A stretch of 64,000 nucleotides of DNA, taken from positions 84,790,777 through 84,854,776 of the forward strand of contig OZ018337.1 of assembly GCA_963969495.1 (NCBI GenBank), given 5' to 3'. The position numbers and the translations under genes were made by a program. This DNA comes from Ceratothoa steindachneri (lineage: Eukaryota > Arthropoda > Malacostraca > Isopoda > Cymothoidae). How positions within the stretch are numbered: position 1 is the first letter of the stretch; every line of letters begins with the position of its first letter. Under the pieces are notes generated by a model. That model searched no databases. It was not told the DNA's origin and saw only the letters and a program-made list of their open reading frames with translations. Below, one piece after another: positions 35,616-48,706 of this stretch.

Positions 35616-38600
35616 CATTAATTTCCTCTTCGTTTCTTCCTTTTAGTAAAGAAACCTTGTTTCTTCAAAAAATGGGCACCTCTTTGTCTCTTTTCTGCCA
35701 TGTATATTCATTATAACCCAAACTTGGACACCTGGATTTTGCATCTTTCACAATATTTCATATTCCATTAATACAGCAGTTTAGTCTTCCCTCATTTCAG
35801 GATGATTGTGACTTTGATGTTTCGTTTCTTTCCTTACTCTTTTCTCTTTTTTGTCCTTCCTTAAATTATCAGATAATCTCTAACAATTTTGTTTCTTTTT
35901 GCGGGATTATGTAAACTGTTAAGAAAATTGAATTTCCTAAGGATTTGTTTCAAATCATAACTCTTCCTGATGTATGTAGGCAAGTAAATTTTTTTCATTT
36001 GATTGAAAGATTCATTTTCACTTTAAATTGTAAATCGGATTCTATAAATATTAGACATGGCGCACAAATATATATTTATTATATGAATGTTTCTTTTTTC
36101 TTAGATTTTAAAACGGAAATAGGGTATTAATTCTTGTTTCAAATCTTCTAACCTCTTTTCTTCGTATTTGCAAGTTTATAATCATTATGTATAATTAATT
36201 TCGCAAAAAACAACCTTTGGAATAATTATAATTATTATACTCAAATTAATCTAATTTCTGAATAAAGATATTAAGGAACCATCTTGGATCAGATCCACAT
36301 TCCCAATTCTCTCATCTCTGGTTAGTCTCGGTGTAAGTAGCATTAAGCCGCTCATCTTCTGCAGGATTCATCTCTGCACTCCGAAGAGCGTTGGTTGCTG
36401 TAAATGTGATTTGTCGCCTTACGAGATGCTTGTGAGGTACTTTTGAAGAAGTAAGGCGTAGAAAACCCTTCCAACGCTGGAGACAAAGTTTTGGTGTAAT
36501 CACGGACTAAATTCAAGAACTTAAAGCTCGTTTACACGCACATATTACTATGCTATTTGTTTCTATACATGCTAAAATCATCTATTGAATGCTTGAAACT
36601 TCCTTTATTCTCTAATATCTTGAAAACAATTTGAGAGGAGTAGATGTTAAAAGACTCTCTAATATATTTCATCTAAAATAATACAACACCTTCCTGTGAT
36701 GCAAACATCTCAGACCTGCCTAAAGGCCATTTGTGTTTTGTATCCTTTCCTACTGCCTAATTCTACTTTCATATTACAGTGTAGCAAGAAAATCTTTGAT
36801 TATTAATCAATATATTTGTATATAGCTAAATAAATAAAAGAAAGAAAAGAGAAACACAGGGTTAATAACAAGGAAAAAACGGTAGAAGACATTGTTTATA
36901 TGACCATTTCTCAGAATCAGACATATGATTAGAATTCTATAATGCCCAAAGTATTAAATATAACGCATTTGGTGAACAAACAAAGTTAATTACTTTTCCA
37001 GTTATCTAACCATATTAACGTATTAGTAGACAGCGTCCCCAAAATTAAACAAATAAAGAAAATATAATAAAAATAAATAGTGCTTCTAATTTATTTTTAG
37101 GGTTAAATGTAATATTTTATGAGTACCTAATATTCTTGTTTCTAAAAGGCATTAATATCATTAAACGAGAAGTTATTTCAACATAATTACTTGGTCGATG
37201 AAATTTTCTGAAAGTTCTGGAACTACATTTGTTTTTAATCGCTCTTTGATGCAAATTTAATATTATGATCAAATAATATACTTGCATCTATATTTTGGAA
37301 GCTGCTCACTTGGGGCATGAAATGCTTATAGGGGGATTTTGTTTGCTATATGTGAACGATGCATACAAAATGGGCTGGGTACCGAAATTTGAGTTATTTT
37401 CCGGCAATAATAAATAATTTGCTGCAAGTGAAAGGAGTTATAGAAACTATAGTTCATTTCCATGAGTTCAGAATGGATATAGCTTTACTATTAGGAACTT
37501 ATATGTATAACAAAATCCTTCAAGAGAAGATTTTCAAATGTTGTCACTTTTTTAGTGAACCAAAGTTAATAGAAAAAATCTATTATGAAACAATATTTCG
37601 CTTTGTTTATGAAAATTCAAAAGGAAAATTAAAAGATATTTGCTTAAAAACTTAAAAGAGTGCGTCCAATTTTCTTAACAGATTGTATCATTAGTAAAAA
37701 AATGTTACAGAGATGAAACATTGAAGTTTTGCGATCATTTAAATATACTATAGAGAAAACCTATGACATTTGTTAGGTTATAGGGTCTATACACTATTAG
37801 CGTTAATTTGAAGCTTTTGTTTTCTGTTAAATCTATTTAACTAGTTTTATACTGAGAAGATACCGACTAAATTATTAATATGATTTTACTTTATATACCT
37901 TTGCGCTTCCCCTTTATTTTAGGGTAATAATACCTTTCTGCTCCTACTATTATTGTCACTTTTATTTTTGTCTTCTTCTATAAAGACGAATCCTTATGAC
38001 AAAGCAGAAAATTGAGTATCTTAACCTTTCTAGTATAAATTTTTTTAACATAGTTTTTAACTTTATTGAAAGGTAGAATACTTTATTCTACCTTACTCCG
38101 GAAGGAAAAAATTTAATTTAACGCGTAAGCTTAGCAATAGCATCTTATATTTTTGTTACTATCAAGTTATAACCTTAATATTTACAATTACTCCATTGCT
38201 CCTCAGTAAAAATTATCCTTTCTTTCCTAAGATTAAAGTTTGTCTTTCAAACCTCAAATAAATTGATTTTATCAATATTGTAATACTTTTGCGACATCTT
38301 CTTTTTGCAATGCTGCAGGATCTTCGATCAAATCATTTTGTTTAAATAATCTAATTTGGAATTACCTTTCCTAAGACTTTATTTTTTTTTAGTTCTGAGT
38401 AATAAATTCAACCGAAGAATAGAAATGGCACATATATGTCTATTTTCTTCTCCCTTTCATGCTATCTTGAAAACCAGTCTTCAATTTTGCCTCAATGCTC
38501 CTGCGGGAAATTTATCCACAACCATAAACTTTCTTTTTTCTTTCCTTTATTCAGTCCATTTTACTCTGTTATTTTTGCTGAGGACAACAAACGATTCTAT

Positions 38601-39679
38601 TTGGAATATTTTCGAAATTTCAATGCAAGGTTTCCGAAGTCCAATGCTAAGGACTACTACAAATGCTCATGTATTCCTCCGACTGCAGTGAATTCTGAAG
38701 AAAAGTTTCTTTGAACTACCATTTCCTTGAGGAAAAATAGCACATTCGAGCTTTTCATTTAAATAGACTTTGTATTTTAGTAGAAAGTGTTTTTAACATT
38801 TGTTTTATTCATATCTTTTAGGTTAAAACCGGAGTACAGAGGGAAATTATTATAAAATTTGGCTTACTTTACTCTTCTATTGTTGATTTCTTTCTTAAAT
38901 TCTTTTAAGTATCCTAAAACTAGTCTGATTTTTAAAGGTTGATCAACCTTTTGAATGATAAGCAAATAAAAATGTTTCGGACGTTCAACTTTAACATTTG
39001 TGTCGAAAGTCGAAAAAGTCTGAAAAATATAAAATGAATATTGGACAAATTAAACAAAATTACATTAGAACAAATCTTGTAGTTTTTTCGCGAACTCTGA
39101 GGAAAAAGTCACAGAATATTGAAATATAGATTAAAGAGAGCAAATAAACTAATATTGTCACTAAAAATGAACGATTAATGTCTCATGTTCCTTGGTGTCA
39201 CATCTCCTCCATGCACTTAATATCCTGATGAAACCTTTTTCCTTATTTTTCAATATTATCTCTACAATTTTCTGCGAAGAAGTTAAGATGAGATGTTAAA
39301 AAGTGCAGTTTTCCAAATATTCTCACAAAAAAGTTTTGAAAGATTTATATTGAGCTTCGTAATGGTTTCATATTCTGGCCTTTTATGATTCCTGATAAAA
39401 TTAAGAGAAAGTTCTTGGAATGAATTAACTGAATTATTTTATAAATAACTGGCATTTATATAAATTTCTTAACTTTAGATGTCAACAGATATTCCATTAA
39501 TGTTATCTGAACTTCAGATTAATTAGTAAAGTCGGTCTGGTTTCATAATTCTTAATTAATTGAATAGATTGTACAACTGGAAGAGATGCTACGTTATTTC
39601 ATATATGTTAAATCACAGCCTTTAAAATTTTAATTGATGAGTCTCCATTCATTTTATTTATAGAGTGTGAAAGAGTAGA
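35616..39679. other. AT-rich intergenic DNA, some unrecognised ORFs
   Basis: Holds a plus-strand ORF of 98 codons at 37359-37655 (Ile-, Lys- and Tyr-rich, starting MHTKWAGYRN) and overlapping plus ORFs at 38356-38714. None matches a family I know. A less AT-rich patch at 36312-36503 has a minus-strand 63-codon ORF without a recognisable motif. Confidence 0.4.
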
Positions 39680-40260
39680 CTCAAGGAGCACCACGTGGAC
39701 ATTCAAAACCCTCGAGGCTATCAAACACGAGATCTAAGGTCGAGATCTATTCAAGCAAGGAGGCTTTCGGAACGCAGCTGTGTTTGCTCATAGAGGTTTC
39801 TCCCCAAGACTTGAGGCAATCTTGTCTCCCACCTACCATCTGGAAGCATGCAAGAGCGAGGAAGGTCATCTGTTATCACAAATTCCTGGATGGAAGACGT
39901 CCATCCCACAGTCCAATACATACCTTGGGAGAATCACCTCTGTGGCCGAAGGCGATCTCACCGCATCTTCAGCCAGTATTTAACGTCAGGTTCAGCCGTA
40001 TCAAGTTAGTCACCACTCGCTTTCCTGCACGAGACACGCCTATTCTCGATTTGGCTCCGTTTTCGTCTACACGAGCCAAAAGGATAAAAACTCTTTCGTC
40101 GGAACTTCGCCCAGTCAATTGTCGATTTCCCCACAATGGCCGTTCTCGTCCACCAGGTATTGCGGGATAAATCTCAATATTCTGCAATTCTCCTCATCGA
40201 ATTTCCCCTTCCCTTCGTCGTGCAAGCATTAACTTCTGCCAGGCTTCGACGCGTGCGGAG
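39680..40260. other. GC-rich island (possible retroelement remnant)
   Basis: Clearly richer in GC than its surroundings, with an open frame of 128 codons (39784-40170, plus) and another on the opposite strand; neither resembles a known protein. A polyadenylation-like aataaa occurs downstream at 40397. It has the same general character as the islands at 30.3 and 57.1 kb, but I could not align them. Confidence 0.35.
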
Positions 40261-43200
40261 TTCTTAATCCGGTTATCTCATATAGATTTATTTGTATTTT
40301 GGCTCAGCACAGCCTTTGAAGCCTCAATCTGAGTGTGGTTATTTATCTGCCTTAAACTCATTAGCTTGTCCCTTTTTCTAGACTACTGAGGGCCCAATAA
40401 AGTGAGGATTCCAATTTAATTTGATTTGTTTAAATATTTATCTTTTTTTGTTGTGTTATTAAATATTATTTTTTACATACTATTTTAAATAACCTAGAAC
40501 AGCATTTATCCACAGTTAAGTAATTAACGCCCAATCTGCACTCGCTTTTTTATTTGCTTGCGTACTCAGGTGAACGGTTTTCTTCCTTCATCCCCAATCA
40601 TTATCTTACCCCATGTTCTGCTAACGGAGCCGAGGATAGGTCAACACAGCATCCTTTCGCTTTATTCGACACCACTTTGCCTTATGTTCTAGTGGTTAAA
40701 AGGTGCAGTATAATAGTCTCTCCATATATATTTCTCTTTGTGTGTGTCTATTTTGACCGCGTACATTTTCTTTGTCAATTTTTTGTGAGACAATGCGTCT
40801 CAATTTTATTCCTCAGCTGAATCGTCGTCTTTTAACCCTTAAAGGCTAGTTTTAATTTATGCATTTTTTGTGTGGGCTTTAGTCAAGAAGTCAAGGCTCT
40901 TACACACTTATTTCTGTTTGTAAGGCATTTTCTTTTCATTATTACCCTTTCTGTCCAACTCCATATTCCTTTTCACCAAGGTCAAATACTCTCTATACTT
41001 TTAGTAACTTTCTTTTTTAGTCATTAAAATTCCTTAAATTCCAAAGACCTTCTTCCACCCTATTAATTGTTAATCACATTCAGGATATCAAGATATTATA
41101 GTTCATTAGCATCAGCTCTTATCTTAAATTCTACACTAGATTTTTCAAGAACTGGAGACAGTTCCTTAAAAGCTCACCAACAATCTGTGTGAGGCAATGA
41201 ATCAAAATTCCACGCTGGAAGAGCGAAGTTAACACGGGTCACCCAGCTATCATTAACATAATAAACGCCATTTCTTTTATTATTGACCTCAAAATGAACC
41301 ATATAGACCATACAATCCAAAACAAAACTAGTCACCATTTATAGAAAAATAATGAAAAGTATCTTGTATCAACAAAGCGAGTTTCTTTTCTTAATTCCGT
41401 CCTTTACAATTTAAATCAAATGGAGCAAATAAAAGGTTAAAAGTGAGTATAGATCTATTTATAGAGCTAAAATGACCATAATAAACCTAAACCTCTAAAT
41501 TCCTTTTAACTCCAATGCCTATTACAATAAATACCTTATAAGAGAAGAAAAATAGAGAGACGATAGCAATAAGTTGTGGCAAATTTAATTGATCGGATTT
41601 AGTCTCTTCTCCCACAAACGTATTTTGTTCATAAATTTGTAAGTAAACTGGAATAGATTTCGAACTTCGGACCTAATTTTTATTTATCCGCCTAAAAAAG
41701 AGTGATCAAATTTGCTCTAATGGATATCGATGTTATTCAGATTGTAAATGATTGTTTTTATGAATATGAAGCAATACGAAAAGGAGTATTCAAAATATGG
41801 AAGCCTTTCAATACAGCTATTGATCGTTTTCCATTAATTAGGGTCATTTATTTTTCTCTTTTTTCCACCACTTTTCACTACATTCTTTCTTTTAGTAGTA
41901 TAATAAAACCCTTTGTTTGTTATTACCAGTTCATCTTTAATCTCAACAGTAAATTGACGAGGCATTGAGTGAAACTTGTTCGGGCTTTCGTTCTTAATGG
42001 ATATCTTCAAGAAATATCTGATTTTGTGCCTTTGCAAATAGGATAAATTACTTAGGAAAAATTACAGGCATGTCTTGCGATGGATGCTACAATCCTTCTC
42101 ACTATGCGTACCATATTATTTAGTGTAAATCTTTCTTTCCTTCGATCACAATGTCATAAATGCAGTTGTTTTGAATCACATTTTTCACCTTATTTTTATC
42201 ATCATTTTTCTTGTTAAATTTCCCTTTTCTTTGAGAAGAAGAGTTTGCCTTTTGAAATAAACAAAAGAGCACATATTTATCCATCTTGGACTTATATTTA
42301 TGATGGCGGCTGAATTTAATAAGGCAAAATAATGCGCCTCGCAAAATATTCAAAAGAATTCTCCCAGGAATTTCGAAACTTTAAATTCCCCACTGTGAAG
42401 CGTGGGCGTTATCAAATTGTTCATAATGGCTTAAAAGGAAATATAAATTGCACCCTATTGAAAGCGCCATGCTAACAAAGTAATGGTCGTAGGGCTTTTA
42501 AACTTCTCCCCCTCCACAGTCGAGTATTGGGTAACATCGTATTCGAAAGTATCTATTATTCTGTGTCGATTTGTCTGCTTCACTTTCAATTCCTCTATTT
42601 CCTTCTTTTCCTCTTCATTTATTACCTAGCATAAGTTATCTAACCCTGTACAGTAATTTCCAACGCAACTTTTCAATTGTAACTTTTTTCCAGTAATTTC
42701 CCATAATTATTTAGGCTATAATCAGGCCCTTAAAAACGAAATATTGCCAGTATTCTTACCTTTGCCTTCTTTATGATCTCGCACAATTTGGCCAAAACAA
42801 AACCATAATCATTGACTCAACAAAGGAAAAAATGTGAGGTAAATTGCGACTAATTTGGCTTCTGAATTGACGGTGTTTAAAGATTATATCTTTTCCGCAT
42901 TTATCATAAACTTCTACCCAAAGCCTCTCTTTAATTTAATTTGTCGCTGTAACCAAGGCAATTTGGCAATTTGAGATATTTTAGTACAAGTAGAGGGGAA
43001 CTCTCTTATGACTCGTTGTTATTTTTAAAACTATTCATTTCGTGGATGTTTTAACCGAAAAGAAATTAGTAAAAACTAATCATACACATAAGTTAAATAA
43101 TATTTAGGGAAGAAAACACTGAAAGTTATGAAGGTGACAACAATAAACAACTTTTCACTTCATTTAAAAGGGACGCAGGTTAGAAGCCATCAATCTTTTT

Positions 43201-46123
43201 AAATATACTTCATTATCAAGTACATAGATTAAAGCTCCTCTTTTGTAGAGTATTTCTCCCTTATTACCATACGAGTGGTGATTCAAAGAAATTTTTATTA
43301 AATTAAATGGCGTTCGACTGGCTAGGCCGCAGCCAAAGGAAAAAACAATCATTGCAACACTTAATGAAGTTAAGCTACAGTACGTATGTTATTCATTGGA
43401 TGGGGAGCCAGATTAGTCGGTTCGACCTCGCATTGGCTGCCTTATATGTTGGAGTGTCCCATATTTTGGATCCTTTGTTAAACTTCCATATTCATCAGCC
43501 TAACCACAATTAATATATCTGCTCGAAATGAGGTCCTTATTTATTGATTACTTGTTAATACTTTAATGCAAAGTTAATGCACTTGGTTAAAATGGCATCG
43601 ATCCTAAATTAGATATTAGATACTGTATTTATTTACTTGGCAGAGCTAGAAATCTTAGATTACCAGAAGATAACCAGACATTATATTGGTGGGTACTGAT
43701 AGCCAGAAGAGAAAAATAGGGGTCGCGCTTATTCGGGTGGGTTTATTATCGTAAAGCCTCGAGAATAGTGTATATAAAACGTTGTACATGTATGAATTAG
43801 TTTGCGAACCCAAAATTTAAGAGATAAACCATACCATGTTCTAATGGTACATAGGCAAGCATTAGTCTGTCTCTTGTTTTGATGGCCAACTACCATCTAT
43901 CATTTACCTAAAGTTCAAGAAACCTAAAAACCTAAACTTGCCTTATAGACGTTGAGGAATGGTTGTGAAATCACTTGATCTCTTTTTCCTGATCTTAGTT
44001 GATATTTATGTGAAGAAAACTAAAGTCTGTTTTCCTTAGTTGCAACAAGTTAGAGACGTCCTCATTTAGGAATATATTTGGGAGCGATTTTCGTCGTGCG
44101 TTCCGAAATCTTGACTTCTACTAGCAAAGTGAAGGGCAAAAGATAGGAACTTGAGCATACGAACGGCTAAGAATAACTCAGTCAATCAAGTTTATCTCGC
44201 GACTAAAACAAAAATAACTGATGAATCGTGTAAAATAGGTAACTGCCTTAAATCTTCTTTAGTACATATATGAGCCTTTGAGATTTGACTCCATTATTTA
44301 AGGACTTGTAACTTATTTGTAGTTTAAAATAGGCCGCGTTATATAGGTAAGAGAACCTGTTTGAAAAGCTTTCCTAGTTTCCTATTGCACCTTGGCCCTC
44401 ATCGATCCCTTATTCAATTTCTTTAGGCTTTAATTAAATTCGCAATTGATTCAAAAAGGGTTTTCGTTAGATTTTACGGTCAGCAATAATGAAATATTTC
44501 CTCAGTAGGAATTTTTACTATGATATTACCTTCAGCTCCTATCACATCCTTTAAACCTAAAGTATCCTTCAATGAATTACAACATCATCTTTTTTCTTTC
44601 ACTCTAATATGAATCGTGAACTTTAGACTATCACACTGAGACATCCCATTTAATGAACAACTGCTACATATTTAACCTTTGTCAAATGTGAATTATTCCG
44701 TGTTGAATAAGCTTGTAACATTATTAATTGTATTAACGAGACACAAGTTTCACTTATTGTATTTCTTATCACTTATAAATGTGTAGTCCGAAAAATTTAG
44801 ATGAGTTTACAATTTATCAAATATGCAAAAGTTTGTGAATACTGATTTTTTCAAGAAAACTCCGAAAAAGCGACAGTTTCTTATTTATTAAAAATTCCAA
44901 GAAAAGTTGGGCTAAGTTTTCTAATATCGTTTATTGGAGAGAAAGGAATTGGCAAATAGGTGATAAAGGTAATGCAAATATAATTTTAAATTAGAGAATT
45001 GACAAGGATGTACGTTTTTTTATCCCGCTGTGTATTAGGTGGCTTTGTAACTCTTCAAAGGTTACTTATCACAAAAATTAAGGAAAGAAAGGATCAAGGA
45101 TTGCAAAATATGTATGATAACTTCTAATGGTTTATAAAGCCATCGTTCTATCTTATTTAGAGGAAAATTGTCGATGTCTTTCTACCAGTTTCGTAAATAC
45201 ATTGAAATCTAGACGCAATTATTTTTATACATTACCATTTTTTCTTATTTTATAGTCTTATACACCCATAAAATGTATTCCAACTCATTTACATTGAATT
45301 GCAAAAAGTAAATTAAAAATGATTGGTAGATAAAAATCCAAAAATTGTAGCACTTCTGCTGAAGATGGAAACGCGCGAGGCTTCCGGGCCAGAATATCTT
45401 AGTGGCTTTCGCTGACAGAGCTTTTAAGAATCGGACAATAGCCATAAGAGCGTAGAAATAATCGTGTCAAACTGTAAATGATGAGAGATGTGAAAGTTGT
45501 TTAAAGTATTATAATAAGGTAGATACATTTGGCTGGATAAAGGGTAACTATGTATTTTTAAGTTCAATAACTGCTTTAATATTGGAAAGTTAACTTAATT
45601 CAATTGTCGTAGTTAACACTAATTAATTTGAACTTCTCAGCACCTAGGAAATTTAAGAGTAAACTTCTTGGATAGTTCGGTGTCGCTTAATTGTAAATTC
45701 GCTCCATGAAGTCCTGTCAGATATGGGTTTTGTCGAGATGTTGCCGTTGAATCGTTTGATTTTTCTGGAAAATAATTCATTCCTAATAGATTTTTCTTCG
45801 AGAAATTTCCTGCACATAAAAAAATTGTAAGGTTACTATTTCTAGGCAATATTAGTATGCATATTCTTTCCCATTTGGATGGAGTTTGAGTAATCATGTG
45901 AAGATATTTATTTGGAAACTTTAGGAGTTTGAGTTGCTTTTTCCAGGCTTTAGACAGAATTTTGACTGGGATAAAGGGTGGAGCAGTTTAGAACTTAGGC
46001 AGACAGTAAAAATCTTAAAAATTCTTGAAAATTAGATAGATCGTAATTCGTTTCCTATTCTTGCCAATGTGTTCTTGATATATATAATCTGGCCCCAAGT
46101 TTTAATTTTCTATCCCAGCAGTG

Positions 46124-46126
<3 letters not shown>
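40261..46126. other. AT-rich intergenic DNA, nothing recognised
   Basis: ORFs up to 88 codons without motifs. A TTAACCCTTAAAGG at about 40834 resembles a piggyBac terminus but has no partner. A short agcgaagttaac at about 41222 weakly recalls the 5S fragment at 28.6 kb. Confidence 0.4.

Positions 46127-46189
<63 letters not shown>
46127..46189. repeat. (TA)n microsatellite, left of a DNA transposon
   Basis: About 63 bp of TA repeats ending directly at the candidate transposon terminus attagggtgg. Confidence 0.96.
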
Positions 46190-46192
<3 letters not shown>

Positions 46193-48336
46193 TAGGGTGG
46201 TCCAAATCCCGGAAAATGACATCTTTCTCTCGACAGAGGTAATTTTATTACACTTCGCGAAAAAGATTTACACTTAAAATTTTGTCTCTATTTCATCATT
46301 TAGTGGTCACCACACCTTTCACATTTTCTTCGTCAGGTTAGTCCTTGAAGGTCTCTAGATGGACATTAGGTGTTTGTGAATGAGACGGAAGATGAATTGC
46401 TTCTGATCGTTATCAGTTGTCAGCGTCACATTGTACGCTTCTGTCAGGGCCACTGCTCGTTTAGCCGCGTCGCTCCCCACTCTCAGGATTTTGGTTCTGG
46501 TCTGAAAGTCTCGTACAGCTTGTCGTCATTCCAAGTCAAAGGATCCATCTGAAGGAAGCCATGCTTCGATTTCTGGGCTCCGTGTACTTCTGGAGTTCAG
46601 TTAGCATCATGATGTCGTTGTATGTGGCTTGTGATGCTAGAGGAGCTTCGTGCCTAAAGCTGACGTACACCTGGACAATGAACAGCGCGATGCCAGTCAC
46701 ATTCAGCTCCTCTCATTTCAGTGTCTTGAACTGGTGTCGAAACAAGAAGATCTTGAGGCATTGATGCCCTTTGATATCTACCTCGCCTGTTGGATGGTCT
46801 CAGAAGCACGAAACGAAGGTTAAGTCGTTGTATTTCCTTCAGAAAACAGGATTGCGAGATGCACAAACTCGAATTAGTCATCACGCGGCCATTTTTTTGG
46901 ATCAGCCAGGGCAGATGCCAGGTTGTCCTTCATCTAGGAGCTAAGCTGCTACAGATTTGCTCTGAAGAGGGTATCCTTAGCCACTGTGTACTCTTACTGT
47001 TAGGTCATCGGTCACTACTGTTGAAAACGTGGAAAAGGGTAACAAACGGGGCACCAGTGTGCCTAAAGATGACTAGAAAATCGTCAGAGAGAACAATCTC
47101 CAACACATGATATCGGCACGCCAACATCGCCAACTATCTTACAAGACTTCTCCTGTACTTTGGGAAGCACTTAAAATACCTAGCAACTACTTGAATCAAT
47201 GACCAGTTTTTCCAATCACAATCCTCTCCACTGTCTTTCTTAACATCTCCTGCAGCGTTTTCCCGTCCCAATGCAGGAGAAGGGGACGAGCAGCCTGAAG
47301 CTACTTCCGCGCTTCTTCGTCTTAGATTAGGCTCGTGTGACGTCGCAAACACCGTATCAAACTTCGGGACAACGTTAGATCAGAAATATTGTGGCCCTTG
47401 AGTTATGCGACAGCAGTAGTGACGGAGGACACACCACGATCTGAGAGATTTGATGGATCCAATACGCCCACGACTTTAGGAGATTTGAATATGTTTTGGG
47501 GCCTCTTCGCCGCACGACAAGATATACAAGCTGAAGTTGAAGGTCGGTAGTCGTCTTCAGCCTGTGACTCCTCTGACTATATGGAGCTGAGACTAAAGGC
47601 AAGAGTGCCACCATAAATTTTGTCTTCCTGTTCTTCGTATCTCCGATTGAGAGCAGCTTCTTGCTCCTTTAGCTTTACAAGCCTGGCCTTGACTTCAGAT
47701 TTCTCCGCGTCGATCTCTGCAAACCTAAATGAGAAGATGTCCTCATGCTGCATTTTGAGGAACTCCTTGTCTTCTTGGTTTATCATTACCTAAAAAACAT
47801 TGCTTGTGGCAAGATCGAAGAGATTCTGAAGGTAATCCAGGGACATCTCCTTGAAACGGTCCGACTCCCAAACATGAATCTGTTGTTTGTTGAGTGCTTG
47901 GTTTCATCGTGAATTATTCAAAGTTTCCTGACACAAGCATACACCTGCCATATCCGAATCCTGGTCGTCTCCCATACGGTAAGAAACCCGCCACATACCA
48001 AGTTCAGACCTTCCGATAGGGTCTTATTTTTCATGACGTGATGGAACAGGTACAATGACAGCCCATCCTGCTTACTTGAAAGACGGGCACATGATAGGGA
48101 ATCAAAAGACTTGGCAAGAAGCCAAGAATCGCGGATCAAATGAGTACGGATTGCCATAAGTTGAAAATAAAAAGAAATATGAAAAGATAACAAGTGGTGT
48201 GACCTCTAAATATCATTGTATTGTGATGAAATTTCGCACACAAAGAGAGGAATGCAACACTAAATAACGCAGTGGTGTAGAAAAGGATCATTATACTTTG
48301 AAATATTACCACCGTTTTTAGAACACCTTAATTAAA

Positions 48337-48340
<4 letters not shown>
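46190..48340 (-). mobile_element. Decayed DNA transposon of about 2.1 kb bracketed by (TA)n
   Basis: Both edges abut (TA)n tracts. The left end reads ttagggtggtccaaatcccgg and the complement of the right end reads ttaaggtgttctaaaaacgg, an imperfect terminal inverted repeat of about 20 bp. The interior is less AT-rich than its flanks and carries, on the minus strand, the remains of one long coding region (46370-48156). The end sequence, TA context and coding remnant together indicate a cut-and-paste element; I cannot name the superfamily. Confidence 0.7.
46370..48156 (-). pseudogene. Coding remnant of the (TA)n-bracketed transposon
   Basis: Minus-strand blocks in order: MAIRTHLIRDSWLLAKSFDS, KQDGLSLYLFHHV, TRIRIW; then MINQEDKEFLKMQ and a charged stretch; SSIESEESQAEDDYRPSTSA; RPQNIFKSPKVVGVLDPSNL followed by SDRGVSSVTTAVA; PLLLHWDGKTLQ; LLGIPKVQ; and near the end RAVALTEAYNV and DQKQFIFRLIHKH. 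I recall a repeated invertebrate protein family with the same order (LAxxLDRTxxSDRxAxxVL ... LTVHWDGKLLPDL ... LLGVPK), found in many copies in arthropods. Its DNA-cutting role is assumed from copy number and the element ends. Frames change several times and stops are common, so it is inactive. Confidence 0.65.
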
Positions 48341-48402
<62 letters not shown>

Positions 48403-48413
48403 TATATATATAT
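48341..48413. repeat. (TA)n microsatellite, right of a DNA transposon
   Basis: About 73 bp of TA repeats with one tgca interruption near 48399-48402, starting at the right end of the 46-48 kb element. Confidence 0.96.
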
Positions 48414-48701
48414 CATGTAACCTGTTATCAGCTAGTTTCTGTTTAGTGATATTAATTTCAATTTTTGTAGACTGTGGATGGTTTCAATATTATTTCGGGA
48501 ATAATAATTGTTCTAAATTTCAATAGATGATTTAAAGTGATAATAATTTTCTTAGAAAGGTGTAGAAATTTAATATCTCATTAGTGGTTGTGGCGGATTA
48601 TTATAAAGAATACTGAGTAGATTGTGTTGAGAGAGCATCCTTGACGTCATGCCACAAGAAGGTCATTTCTTTGATATTATATGAGTTAAATAAATGATTA
48701 A
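48414..48701. other. AT-rich spacer
   Basis: About 290 bp of AT-rich DNA between the (TA)n tract and the LTR element. Nothing recognised. Confidence 0.5.
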
Positions 48702-48706
48702 CTAAT

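Noticed and set aside
40834..40850. piggyBac-like terminus TTAACCCTTAAAGG
   Set aside because: No inverted partner and no transposase or subterminal repeat nearby; a short match can occur by chance.
41210..41245. Second 5S-like fragment (agcgaagttaac)
   Set aside because: Only about a dozen bases match, and the later promoter elements are missing.
47134..47352. Independent gene at the minus ORF starting MFATSHEPNL
   Set aside because: It is a shifted frame of the decayed transposon coding region; the recognisable HWDGK block is in a neighbouring frame.
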